Assembly (NCBI RefSeq): GCF_000423525.1
Contig: NZ_AUID01000014.1
Coordinates: 1-64,000 of the forward strand
Origin: Proteocatella sphenisci DSM 23131
GTDB taxonomy: Bacteria; Bacillota; Clostridia; Peptostreptococcales; Filifactoraceae
Reading direction: 5' to 3'
Length of the DNA: 64,000 bases
A program made the position numbers and the translations under genes. Position 1 is the stretch's first letter; every line of letters starts with the position of its first letter. The notes beneath the pieces were generated by a model, which was not told where the DNA came from, did no database searches, and saw only the letters and a program-made list of their open reading frames with translations. Below, piece by piece: positions 15,409-25,500 of the stretch.

Positions 15409-16722
15409 ATGATTAAAAAAAGAATAATATATATTTTTTTAATGGCAATATTTTTTTGTATGCCCAGAAACATATACGCAGAAGACATTAGGCCCCCGGT
15501 TATAAGTGCGCAAGCTGGGATTCTTATGGATGCAAAAACGGGACAAGTTTTGTATCAGAAGAATATGGATGAGCCCTTGTTCCCTGCTTCAATAACAAAG
15601 ATTATGACTGTTTTAGTGGGACTTGAAAATGCAAATATTGAAGATACAATTACTATGAGTAACTCTGCAGTTTTTAGTATTCCGAGGGATTCTGCCAACA
15701 TAGCCTTAGATGAAGGCGAAAAAATCAATTTCAAAGATGCGCTTTATGCAGCCATGGTTTCTTCCGCTAATGAAGCCTGCAACGGAATAGCTGAACATGT
15801 AAGTGGAAATGTTGACGAATTTTCAAAGTTAATGAATATCAGAGCTAAAGAAGCTGGGGCTACACACACAAATTTTGTGAATGCTAATGGTCTTCATGAT
15901 AACAATCATGTAACAACTGCATATGATATGGCTATGATAACTAAGTCGGCATTAAAAAACAGTGATTTTCGAGAAATATTTGAAACATCTACATATAAAA
16001 TATCCCCAACTAATAAACAATCAGAAATCAGATATCTTTGGTGTACACATAAAATGCTAAAAGAGACAAACCTTTTTTACGATAAGGCCATTGGGGGGAA
16101 AACCGGTTATACAGAGGAAGCATTGAACACACTCGTTACCTTAGCGGAATTTGATGGCCGGGAGTTAATAGTAGTTTTGTTGAAAAACTCAAGTGGAAAT
16201 AACAATTATAAAGATACCTTGAATTTATTTGAATATGGTTTTTCTCAATTTGTAGAAAATAACCTAACCAAGAATACCATTAAGCAAATAATTGGATCGG
16301 GTTTGGATGATGAAGCATTTTCTTTTCTAGAATATAATAAATTTTTGCTACATAAGGATTTAACTGCTTTTGATGTGAAGATAGATGTTGACAATTATGT
16401 TAACGTAGATAATCAGAGTGTACAAAAATATACATTTTTCATAGATAAAACTAATGAGCTAATGTACAGCGTTATTTCTGAAAAGGAACTTATTGTGGAT
16501 AATAATATTTCGGATGTAGTCTCAACTAAAAGTGATTCGAATCTAAAATCGTATATGAGACTTTTCCTGAATTTTATTTTTAAATCAGTTTTGTTTTTTG
16601 CGATCATATTATTTGTTATATATATGTATATAAATAGAAATTATTACCGGAAGAGAATAAAGAGAAAAATAAATAAGAAAAAACACTCTGACATCAAAAA
16701 CCGCAATGAAAGGTATCGTTAA
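15409..16722 (+). CDS. dacF: D-alanyl-D-alanine carboxypeptidase (PBP5/DacF family)
   Basis: This 437-residue penicillin-binding protein trims the terminal D-Ala from peptidoglycan stem peptides outside the membrane. A signal peptide spans residues 1-24 (ending NIYA). The three active-site motifs are present: SITK at 61-64 with nucleophile Ser61, SAN at 119-121 and KTG near 230. The C-terminus has a hydrophobic anchor at about 380-400 (FKSVLFFAIILFVIYMYI) followed by a highly basic tail. This is a transmembrane anchor rather than the amphipathic helix of classical PBP5. It has its own promoter and terminator and so is monocistronic. The gene name follows the clostridial family; dacA/dacB paralogues cannot be excluded. 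Confidence 0.88.
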   Translation: MIKKRIIYIFLMAIFFCMPRNIYAEDIRPPVISAQAGILMDAKTGQVLYQKNMDEPLFPASITKIMTVLVGLENANIEDTITMSNSAVFSIPRDSANIALDEGEKINFKDALYAAMVSSANEACNGIAEHVSGNVDEFSKLMNIRAKEAGATHTNFVNANGLHDNNHVTTAYDMAMITKSALKNSDFREIFETSTYKISPTNKQSEIRYLWCTHKMLKETNLFYDKAIGGKTGYTEEALNTLVTLAEFDGRELIVVLLKNSSGNNNYKDTLNLFEYGFSQFVENNLTKNTIKQIIGSGLDDEAFSFLEYNKFLLHKDLTAFDVKIDVDNYVNVDNQSVQKYTFFIDKTNELMYSVISEKELIVDNNISDVVSTKSDSNLKSYMRLFLNFIFKSVLFFAIILFVIYMYINRNYYRKRIKRKINKKKHSDIKNRNERYR

Positions 16723-16740
16723 TATTTAATATGTAGTTTA

Positions 16741-16775
16741 AAAACCCGCCATAGATTATGATAGCGGGTTTTTTG
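16741..16775 (+). terminator. Terminator of dacF (bidirectional)
   Basis: AACCCGC (16743-16749) pairs with GCGGGTT (16764-16770), followed by TTTT; an A run on the other side lets it also end the convergent ygiQ transcript. Confidence 0.85.
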
Positions 16776-16790
16776 TAAAAATAAAACTAT

Positions 16791-18620
16791 TTATTTTTTG
16801 TAGGGTCTTTTTTTAGGTTTTATTAATGCGTTTGGTCCATGTCCTATTAAATCTTCTCGTCCTGCAGTTTTTAAAGCTTCGTAAACAAGTTCGTAATTTT
16901 TAGGATTTCTATACTGCAATAGCGCTCTTTGGAGTGATTTATCTTTTTGTGATTTGGCTACAAAAATCGGTTTTAAAGTTCTCGGGTCGACTTCTGAATA
17001 ATACATTGCAGTAGATAAACTTCCAGGAGTTGGTATGAAGTCTTGAACCTGCTCTGGATTGTGACCCATGTCTCTTGTATACTCTGCAAGCAATATAGCA
17101 TCATCTAATGTACAACCTGGATGACTGGAGATGAAGTAAGGTACAAGATATTGCTTTTTTTCTAATTTTTCATTTGTTTTTTTGTATTTATCTACAAAGT
17201 TATCATATACTTTTCTGTCAGGTTTGCCCATATATTTTAATGCATTTGGTGAGACGTGTTCTGGGGCAACTTTTAATTGTCCACTTATGTGAAATTCGCA
17301 CATTTCTTCTAGAAATGGCGTATTTTTATCTGCCATTAGATAATCAAATCTTACTCCTGAACGTATAAAAACTTTCTTGACTTTATCAATTCTCCTTGCC
17401 TTTCTTAGGATACTTAAATACTCGCTGTGATCAATTTCCAGGCTTGGGCACATAATGGGATCTAGACACTGCTTATCTTTACAGGCTCCTGAAGTAAGCT
17501 GCTTTTTACATGCTACATTTCTGAAATTCGCCGTAGGTCCTCCTATATCGTGAATATAACCTTTAAATGTTGGTTGTTTTGTCATTAGTTGAATTTCTTT
17601 TAAAACTGATTCTTCGCTTCTGTTTTGAATTATTCTTCCTTGATGGAAACTTATAGCACAAAATGAACATCCTCCAAAACAGCCTCTATGGTCGGTGACG
17701 CTAAACTCAACTTCTTGAAGTGCCGGTATACCTCCAGCATTCTTATATCTGGGATGATAAGTCCTTGTAAAAGGAAGGTTGTATATTTCATCCATTTCGG
17801 TTTGGCTTAATGGTTTAGTTGGAGGTAATTGAATCAAATACTCGTCTCCGTGTTTTTGAACAAGAGTTTGACCTATAAAGGGGTTTTGTTCTTTGCTTTG
17901 AATTTGAAATGTTTCAGCAAACTTTATTTTATCACTTGTCACCTCTTCAAAACTAGACAACAAAGTGTATTTATTTTTTTTTGGTAGATCTTTGCTTAAA
18001 TAACAAGTGCCCTGGATATCTTTAATTTTGTGGATTGGCCATCCTTTTGCCAGGCCCTGGGCAAGAGTTTTTATTTGATTTTCAGACATTCCATACATAA
18101 GCATATCTGCTTTTGTATCTACGAGTATGGATGGCATTACACTGTCGCTCCAGTAATCATAGTGAGCAAAGCGCCTAAGGCTGGCTTCGATTCCCCCTAT
18201 TACTATGGCTGAATCTGGATATGCACTTTTAACCATCTTTACATATACAGACAGGGCCCGATCGGGTCTCAAACCAGAATTGCCGCCGGGGGAGTACCCA
18301 TCAGTTCTTCTTGGTTTTTTTGAAGCTGTATAGTTGTTTACCATAGAATCTATATTTCCACTACCTACCAGAAAGGCTAGTCTTGGTTCTCCAAAAATTT
18401 TTATGCTTCTATCTTGCCTCCAGTCGGGTTGTGATATTATTCCCACCGAAAAACCTTCTTTTTCTAAAATTCTACCTATTAATGCAGTCCCAAAACTCGG
18501 ATGATCTACATATGCATCTCCTGTAACAAGCACAAAGTCTACTTGCTCCCCTCCCCTTAGATTTGCTTCTTTTTTGTTAAGTGGAAGAAACTTGGTATTT
18601 ACATCTAATTTATTATTCAT
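16791..18620 (-). CDS. ygiQ: YgiQ-family radical SAM protein
   Basis: This 609-residue radical S-adenosylmethionine protein has the family's long N-terminal domain (DFVLVTGDAYVDHPSFG; GGIEASLRRFAHYDYW). The cluster motif CFGGCSFC (C-x3-C-x2-C) lies at about residue 320, and a C-terminal basic tail ends RPYKK. YgiQ proteins are common in anaerobes but their reaction is unknown. The ATG at 18620 has GGAG six bases upstream; an in-frame TTG at 18635 is less likely. It converges on dacF with a shared terminator and has no operon partner. Confidence 0.9.
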   Translation of the reverse strand: MNNKLDVNTKFLPLNKKEANLRGGEQVDFVLVTGDAYVDHPSFGTALIGRILEKEGFSVGIISQPDWRQDRSIKIFGEPRLAFLVGSGNIDSMVNNYTASKKPRRTDGYSPGGNSGLRPDRALSVYVKMVKSAYPDSAIVIGGIEASLRRFAHYDYWSDSVMPSILVDTKADMLMYGMSENQIKTLAQGLAKGWPIHKIKDIQGTCYLSKDLPKKNKYTLLSSFEEVTSDKIKFAETFQIQSKEQNPFIGQTLVQKHGDEYLIQLPPTKPLSQTEMDEIYNLPFTRTYHPRYKNAGGIPALQEVEFSVTDHRGCFGGCSFCAISFHQGRIIQNRSEESVLKEIQLMTKQPTFKGYIHDIGGPTANFRNVACKKQLTSGACKDKQCLDPIMCPSLEIDHSEYLSILRKARRIDKVKKVFIRSGVRFDYLMADKNTPFLEEMCEFHISGQLKVAPEHVSPNALKYMGKPDRKVYDNFVDKYKKTNEKLEKKQYLVPYFISSHPGCTLDDAILLAEYTRDMGHNPEQVQDFIPTPGSLSTAMYYSEVDPRTLKPIFVAKSQKDKSLQRALLQYRNPKNYELVYEALKTAGREDLIGHGPNALIKPKKRPYKK

Positions 18621-18819
18621 ATATTCTCCAATCAATAATCATATCATTTAATTATATCTAATATGCCCTTCTTATGCAAATTAAAATTTGTATTTATAGC
18701 AAGCATTTTTTTCCTTAGTCTTCTAAAGTATAATCAATAAAATAAGTAATAAATTAACTAAGAAACCTGAAATAACTGAAAATACTGGATAATGAATATT
18801 TTTTTAATAATGATTCAGC

Positions 18820-18848
18820 TTGATTTAAAATGCCTTCAGTAGTATAAT
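18820..18848 (+). promoter_or_regulatory. Promoter of the antiporter gene
   Basis: TTGATT (18820-18825) and TATAAT (18843-18848) have a 17-base spacer, 35 bases before the chosen start codon. Confidence 0.7.
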
Positions 18849-18883
18849 AGAAATTGTGATTAAAAAGAAAGGGTGTGTTTTTT

Positions 18884-20089
18884 ATGAATTATGAATTTAT
18901 TCTGGTTTTAGCAATTATATTGCTTTCTACAAAAATATTAGGACTAGCATCAAGAAAGGTTTATATGCCTGCAGTAGTGGGTGCGCTGATAGCGGGTATT
19001 CTTTTAGGTCCATCAGGCTTTAATATGGTGGAAAGCAGTTTGTTTATCGAACAGACTGCAGAAATTGGTGTGATTCTATTAATGTTTCTGGCGGGCTTAG
19101 ATACTGATATAGAAGATGTTAAAAAAAATGGAAAGGCTTCGATTGTAGTTGCGATCATGGGGGTAATAGTACCTTTAGTTGGAGGTTTTTTTGTTTACAA
19201 ACATTTTTTTGGAATTACACAAGGGAATCAACTGGATTTTTTGAAGGCGGTTTTCATTGGCGTTGTATTAACCGCAACGTCTGTATCTATAACAGTAGAA
19301 ACATTGCGAGAAATGGGAAAGTTGAAGGGAAGAATCGGAACTACCATTATGGGAGCTGCAATCCTTGATGATATTATAGGTATAATAATACTTACATTTA
19401 TAACAAGTTTTACAAAAACAGATGTTCATCCAGGCGCTGTTTTTGGTAAAATATTTGCTTATTTCATATTTTTAATACTTGTATGGCTAATTACGCATCA
19501 CATATTTAGGTTGACTTACAAATATGTAGGCGAAAAACGCAGACTTGCACTTTATGGTTTGTCTTTGGCTCTAATATTAGCTTTCTGCTCTGAACACTTT
19601 TTTGGAATTGCAGATATTACCGGAGCTTATTTTGCTGGAATAATGTTATGTAATTTCGGTTTTAAAGAATATATCGTTAAAAAAATCAATACTACTTCTT
19701 ACATGATTTTTTCACCAATATTCTTTGCCAGTATAGGAATAAAAACTGAACTTGCAGGTTTTACACCTAAAATATATTTATTTACGTTAGTGTTACTGAT
19801 TGTTGCCGTCATTTCAAAAATGATTGGATGTGGTTTGGCTGCTAAAATTTTCAAATTCCCTACAAGAGAAGCGCTTGCGGTTGGAATAGGAATGGTTTCC
19901 AGAGGTGAAGTAGCTTTGATTGTAGCCCAAAAAGGGCATCACGCAGGTTTGCTTGATCAAAGTTTGTTCCCAGCAGTAGTTGCAGTCGTAATTGTTACTA
20001 CATTACTCGCCCCTATATTACTTAAAATTGTAATAAAAGATGAACCTGATAAATTAGATGCAGATAAAGCGCAAGTTCATGTAGCTTAA
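18884..20089 (+). CDS. Cation:proton antiporter, CPA2 (KefB-like) family
   Basis: This 401-residue membrane protein has about 12 hydrophobic segments. The family blocks are visible: MPAVVGALIAGILLGPSGF, then EIGVILLMFLAGLDTD, then GAAILDDIIGIIILTF with the paired aspartates that carry protons and cations, and GMVSRGEVALIVAQ. It exchanges Na+ or K+ for H+. There is no C-terminal TrkA-N domain, so it is the short form. The ATG at 18884 follows AAAGGG at ten bases; the GTG at 18875 is an alternative. It converges on hutH through a shared terminator. Confidence 0.88.
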   Translation: MNYEFILVLAIILLSTKILGLASRKVYMPAVVGALIAGILLGPSGFNMVESSLFIEQTAEIGVILLMFLAGLDTDIEDVKKNGKASIVVAIMGVIVPLVGGFFVYKHFFGITQGNQLDFLKAVFIGVVLTATSVSITVETLREMGKLKGRIGTTIMGAAILDDIIGIIILTFITSFTKTDVHPGAVFGKIFAYFIFLILVWLITHHIFRLTYKYVGEKRRLALYGLSLALILAFCSEHFFGIADITGAYFAGIMLCNFGFKEYIVKKINTTSYMIFSPIFFASIGIKTELAGFTPKIYLFTLVLLIVAVISKMIGCGLAAKIFKFPTREALAVGIGMVSRGEVALIVAQKGHHAGLLDQSLFPAVVAVVIVTTLLAPILLKIVIKDEPDKLDADKAQVHVA

Positions 20090-20140
20090 AAAAACAGAGT
20101 ATGGCCATGATGTATTTTCATGTCATACTCTGTTTTTTTT
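20088..20140 (+). terminator. Bidirectional terminator between the antiporter gene and hutH
   Basis: AACAGAGTATG pairs with CATACTCTGTT, with A runs before and eight T after, serving both convergent genes. Confidence 0.85.
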
Positions 20141-21668
20141 ATACTGTTAATCTACCAACTTTATCTTCAACATTTTTCACTAAAGATTCATCTATAAGGA
20201 TAGCTTCACATTTATTTATATCTTCATATAGAGGTCTGTCTTCAAGTAAGGTGGACACTGAATTTCTTATTGTATTGTACGCTGCCTGAGTTCCTTTGCC
20301 TAGACCCTTGTCGCCTCGCATATCAATCGCCTGACATGCACACATCAATTCCATTGCAACAACTCGTCTAGCATTATTGAGAATTTCTCGAGCTTTACGT
20401 GCTGCAATTGTTCCCATGCTGACATGATCTTCTTGATTGGCTGAAGAAGGAATACTGTCTACACTTGCCGGATGGGCAAGAATTTTATTTTCAGATACCA
20501 GGGATGCTGCAGAGTACTGAACAATCATAAATCCAGAGTTTAAGCCGCCTTTATCTACAAGAAAGGCTGGTAGCTCACTTAGCGCGGGATTTACGCATCT
20601 TTCTATTCTTCGTTCAGATATATTTGCAAGTTCGGCTATTGCTATACCAAGAAAGTCAAAACTTAGGGCCATAGGTTGACCATGAAAGTTGCCAGCAGAA
20701 ATTCCTTCTTTTGTATCAGGGAAAATCATAGGATTGTCAGTAACTGAATTCATTTCTATTTCAATCTTATCCTTCACGTAGTTTATAGCATCTTTACTAG
20801 CGCCATGAACCTGAGGAGAACATCTGAGGGTATAAGCATCTTGAACTCTTACTTCTCCTTGTTTGGATACATTTTTGCTTCCTTCAAGTATCTGGAGTAA
20901 GGTTGCAGCTGTATCCATTTGTCCTTTATGTGGTCTGAGCGCATGACATCTGGCCTGAAGTGCATCTACTACTCCGTTGTGCGCTTCAAACTCAAGTGCA
21001 TTTGCTATATCTGCTGCTTTGGCAAGGTTGATTGCATCATAAATAGCCAGAGCTCCTACTGCTGTCATTGCCTGAGTCCCATTAATTAATGCAAGTCCTT
21101 CTTTGGATGTCAATTCAATTGTGTCTATATCAGCATTTTTCATGGCTTGATTTCCATTAAAAACTTCTCCTTTGTATTCGGCTTCACCTAGGCCAATCAT
21201 AGGAAGGACCATATGAGATAGTGGAGCTAAGTCGCCACTCGCACCCAAAGATCCTTTCTGAGGGATAATTGGATGTACTTGTTTATTTAACATCTCAATC
21301 ATAGTTAAAACCGTTTCGAGCTTTATTCCTGAATAGCCTTTGGAAAGATTGTTAATCCTTAGAAGTATAATGCCTCTTGTAGTTTCAGTATCAAAAGGTT
21401 GTCCAGCTCCCACTGCATGAGTTATAATAAGATTTTTTTGTAAGGTTTTAGACTCGTCTTTTGTAATAGAAACATTGCTGAATTTCCCAAATCCAGTAGT
21501 TATTCCATATACGACTTTTCCATTTTCGACAAGTTCATCCACTATTTTTCTAGATTCAATAATTTTATTCTTTGCACTTTCGGATAATTCAACTATTGCA
21601 TTTTCTCTGCAAACCTTAATCAAATCATTTATGGTTAAATTTTCACCTGTGATTATTATTTTTTCCAT
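20139..21668 (-). CDS. hutH: Histidine ammonia-lyase
   Basis: This 509-residue enzyme converts histidine to urocanate and ammonia in the cytoplasm, the first step of histidine catabolism. The self-processing MIO cofactor motif ASGDLAPLSHM lies at about residue 143, preceded by a tyrosine-containing GFGKFSNV segment. Later family blocks include INGTQAMTAVGALA and SANQEDHVSMG. Length matches the family. AAGGAG precedes the ATG. No other hut gene is in the window, so urocanate handling must be encoded elsewhere. A related aromatic ammonia-lyase specificity cannot be fully excluded from sequence reading alone. Confidence 0.92.
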   Translation of the reverse strand: MEKIIITGENLTINDLIKVCRENAIVELSESAKNKIIESRKIVDELVENGKVVYGITTGFGKFSNVSITKDESKTLQKNLIITHAVGAGQPFDTETTRGIILLRINNLSKGYSGIKLETVLTMIEMLNKQVHPIIPQKGSLGASGDLAPLSHMVLPMIGLGEAEYKGEVFNGNQAMKNADIDTIELTSKEGLALINGTQAMTAVGALAIYDAINLAKAADIANALEFEAHNGVVDALQARCHALRPHKGQMDTAATLLQILEGSKNVSKQGEVRVQDAYTLRCSPQVHGASKDAINYVKDKIEIEMNSVTDNPMIFPDTKEGISAGNFHGQPMALSFDFLGIAIAELANISERRIERCVNPALSELPAFLVDKGGLNSGFMIVQYSAASLVSENKILAHPASVDSIPSSANQEDHVSMGTIAARKAREILNNARRVVAMELMCACQAIDMRGDKGLGKGTQAAYNTIRNSVSTLLEDRPLYEDINKCEAILIDESLVKNVEDKVGRLTV

Positions 21669-21849
21669 TTTCTCTCCTTCTATGTATGTGCGATAATAAA
21701 TAAGCGAATATTAATAAGCCAGATAAGCTATACTAAAATTCGCTATAGTAATGTCACAATAATCTGGACACTTAATATTTTATTTATTAAAAATATTTTA
21801 ACACCCTTTCTTATTGAAGTCAAACGTTTTCTTGATATTGTAAAGGCTT

Positions 21850-22362
21850 TCAGCCTGATAGTATTACTTTTCCAGCCACGTCATTTTTTTGAAAAGCCCC
21901 ATACTCCCTTGAATCCATGGATTGATTCCTATTGTCTCCCATTAGAAAAACCTCATTATTTTTTATATAGTGCGAGGGCATAATTTGATTCTTGCTCATA
22001 GACTCCTTAATATAGGGTTCGGTAATATGAATTTGATTTCTATAAAATTTCCCATTTTTTATTTCTACCAGATCTCCTGGAAGTGCACAAACTCTTTTAA
22101 TTATGTATTTTTCTCCAGGAATATTATCTCCTGCATATACAACTAATATATCCTTGTATTCATATCTTAAAAACAATTTAAATACAAGTAGGGGCTGACG
22201 ATTTTTAAAGGTGTCTTCCATGGAAGATCCACTGACAGAAACAGGTAAAAAAACCATACTGAAAGCAGTAATAATCATGATAACGTAATACATTATTTTA
22301 AACCGCTCCTTATTATCTTCATCTTCTTGAAATATTTTGTATACATATTTGTCGTTTTTCAT
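21850..22362 (-). CDS. lepB: Signal peptidase I
   Basis: This 170-residue S26 serine peptidase cleaves signal peptides on the outer face of the membrane. A single N-terminal membrane helix lies at residues 22-42. The catalytic Ser47 sits in SGSSMED and the general base Lys89 in YIIKRVCALPGD. The later box is FLMGDNRNQSMDSREYG. It is short, as is typical of Gram-positive SipS types. The ATG at 22362 follows AGGAG; the reading from 22380 is less supported. It is a single gene flanked by gaps. Confidence 0.9.
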   Translation of the reverse strand: MKNDKYVYKIFQEDEDNKERFKIMYYVIMIITAFSMVFLPVSVSGSSMEDTFKNRQPLLVFKLFLRYEYKDILVVYAGDNIPGEKYIIKRVCALPGDLVEIKNGKFYRNQIHITEPYIKESMSKNQIMPSHYIKNNEVFLMGDNRNQSMDSREYGAFQKNDVAGKVILSG

Positions 22363-22433
22363 ATTTTCACTCCTGAGCATTAATAGGTACTTATGTTATT
22401 AATACCCTTAAATTGCTATTACGAACATTAATA

Positions 22434-22481
22434 AACAACAAAAAGACCTCGATTTTTAAAAACCAAGGTCTTTTTGTTGTT
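22434..22481 (-). terminator. Terminator of nifJ
   Basis: A long stem built from AACAAAAAGACCT and AGGTCTTTTTGTTGTT lies 35 bases beyond the nifJ stop codon, with T residues on the outgoing side. Confidence 0.8.
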
Positions 22482-22514
22482 TTTGTTCTTAAGTTAGATT
22501 AAGATATTTAAATC

Positions 22515-25500
22515 CTATTTTGAAGCCATAGCTTTATAATTTTCATATCTTTCATTAGCAGCATCTTCTGCTCTTGCAAATAATTCTTCTGCTATTTCTG
22601 GGAATGCAGATGTTAGAGAAGTATATCTTACTTGCTTGTTAAGGAATTCTCTAAAACTTGCAGTAGGTTCTTTTGAATCTAGTGTAAATGGATTCTTACC
22701 TTGCTCTTTAAGTTCAGGGTTAAATCTGTATAAATGCCAGTATCCAGACTCAACTGCCTGTTTAGTATTAGCTTGAGTTCTTCCCATTCCTTCTTTAAGT
22801 CCGTGATTGATACATGGTGAGTATGCAATTATTAGTGATGGTCCATCATACTTCTCAGCTTCAAGTAGTGCTTTTTGTAACTGATTCTTATCTGCTCCCA
22901 TACCAACTTGTGCAACATATACATAACCATAAGTTGTTGCTATCATACCAAGGTCTTTTTTCTTAACTTTTTTACCTGATGCAGCAAATTTTGCAACAGC
23001 TCCGATAGGAGTAGCTTTTGAAGACTGTCCTCCTGTGTTAGAATATACCTCTGTATCAAATACAAGTATATTTATGTTTTCTCCTGAAGCTATAACATGG
23101 TCAAGTCCACCGTATCCGATATCATATGCCCAGCCGTCTCCACCAAATATCCATACTGATTTCTTAATAAGGTAGTCTTTCTTGTCAAGAATCTCCTGAG
23201 CAAGTTCTTTAGCTTCGCCTTCTACTGTAGGAAGTATTTCAAGAAGTTTAGCTGAAGCAACTTTGCTTTCATCAGCATCACCCATAGAATTTACCCATGC
23301 ATTAAGTGCAGCTTTAACTTCGTCAGTAACATTCATGTCTTGCATCATAGTTGCAACAGTTTGAATTCTTGCTCTCATAGCTTTGATTGCAATAGCCATT
23401 CCGTATCCATATTCTGCATTATCTTCAAATAATGAGTTTGCCCAAGCTGGTCCTTTGCCTTCAGCATTTTTTGTATATGGAGTTGAAGGTGCTGATCCAC
23501 CCCAGATTGATGAACAACCTGTTGCGTTTGCTATAACCATTCTGTCTCCGAACAGCTGAGTTACAAGTTTTGCATATGGTGTTTCTCCACAACCAGCACA
23601 AGCTCCTGAGAACTCAAGAAGTGGCTGTACAAACTGACTACCCTTTACAGATTTAGCATCCATAAGGTTTCCTTTGTATCCAACTTTTGTATTTAATGCG
23701 TTATAATTTTCCTGCTCATTTAACTGGCTGTCAAGTGGTTTCATTTCAAGAGCCTTAACTCCTTTTTTACCTGGACATATATCAGCACAGTTTCCACATC
23801 CAGTACAGTCAAGTGGACTTACTTGTATCTTATATTGAAGTCCTTCTAATCCTTTACCCATAGCAGCAAGTGTAGCTACATCGCCTACAGATGTTTTTTC
23901 TTCGTCAGTCATAAGGAAAGGTCTTATTACAGCATGAGGACACACATATGCACACTGGTTACATTGGATACAATTTTCTGGATTCCATTCAGGTACATTT
24001 ACAGCTATACCACGTTTTTCGTATGCAGCTGTTCCATGTGGGAATGCTCCATCTTCTCGGCCAACAAATGCTGATACAGGAAGTTTATCTCCTTGCTGAG
24101 AATTCATAGGGATAAGAATATTCTTTATAAATTCTGGAACTTCATATTTGCTATCTTTGATTTCAGTCTCTACTGCATCTTTCCAAGAAGCTGGAACATC
24201 AACTTTAACAAAATCAGTTTGACCTCTGTCTACTGCAGCAAAGTTCATATCAAGAATTTTTTGTCCTTTGTTACCGTATGACTTAACAATTGACTCTTTA
24301 AGATACTTAGTAGCATCTTCAACTGGGATAACTTCAGTTAATTTGAAGAATGCACTTTGCATTATCATATTTATTCTAGTTCCAAGACCAATGTCTTCCC
24401 CTATTTTTGTAGCATTTATAGTGTAGAACTGAATATTGTTTTCTGCAATATATTTCTTTGTATCTGCTGGAAGGTTAGCGTCTAACTCTTTAGCATCCCA
24501 TTTACAGTTAAGAATAAATGTTCCACCTTTTTTAAGTCCTTCAATTACATCATATTGATTAACATATGATTGATTGTGACATGCTATAAAATCTGCTTCA
24601 TCAATTAGATATGTTGATCTTATTGGAGTGTTACCGAATCTAAGGTGAGAAACAGTTATTCCACCAGATTTTTTAGAGTCATAAGAGAAATATCCCTGAG
24701 CATACATGTCTGTATGGTCTCCTATGATTTTTATTGCTGATTTGTTTGCACCAACAGTTCCATCAGATCCAAGACCCCAGAATTTACATCTCTTAGTTCC
24801 AGCAGGAGCAATATTAACTTTGTCTCCTATTGGTAAAGATAATCCTGTAACGTCATCAACTATAGAAATAGTGAAATTGTCTTTTGGCTTGTCAGACATT
24901 AAATTTTTGAATACTGTAAGAAGATGAGTTGGAGTAGTATCTTTTGATCCTAGTCCATATCTTCCGCCTACTATAACTGGCGCATTTTCTCTTCCGTAGA
25001 AAAGTGATTTAACATCTAGGTATAGTGGTTCGCCAATTGCTCCTGGCTCTTTACATCTATCTAGTACCGCTATTGATTTTACAGTTTCAGGTAATACATC
25101 AAAGAAATACTTTGATGAGAATGGTCTGTAAAGATGTACTTTTATTACACCTGTTTTGTGACCTTTTTCATTTAAGTAGTCTATAGTTTCTTCAAGTGAC
25201 TCAGTTACCGATCCCATTGCTATAACAATATGTTCTGCATCAGGAGCTCCATAATAATTGAAAGGCTTGTAATCTCTTCCAGTAACTGCAGTAATTTCTT
25301 TCATATAATCCGAAACTATATCAGGTAGTGCATCGTAATAACTATTTGATGCTTCTCTGGCTTGGAAGAATATGTCTGGATTTTGAGCTGTTCCTTTTGT
25401 GTATGGATGCTCTGGGCTGATTGATTTACTTCTAAAGTCCTTTATTGCTTCTTTGTCTACTAAACGATCAAATACATCATAATCCATTGCTTCTACTTTT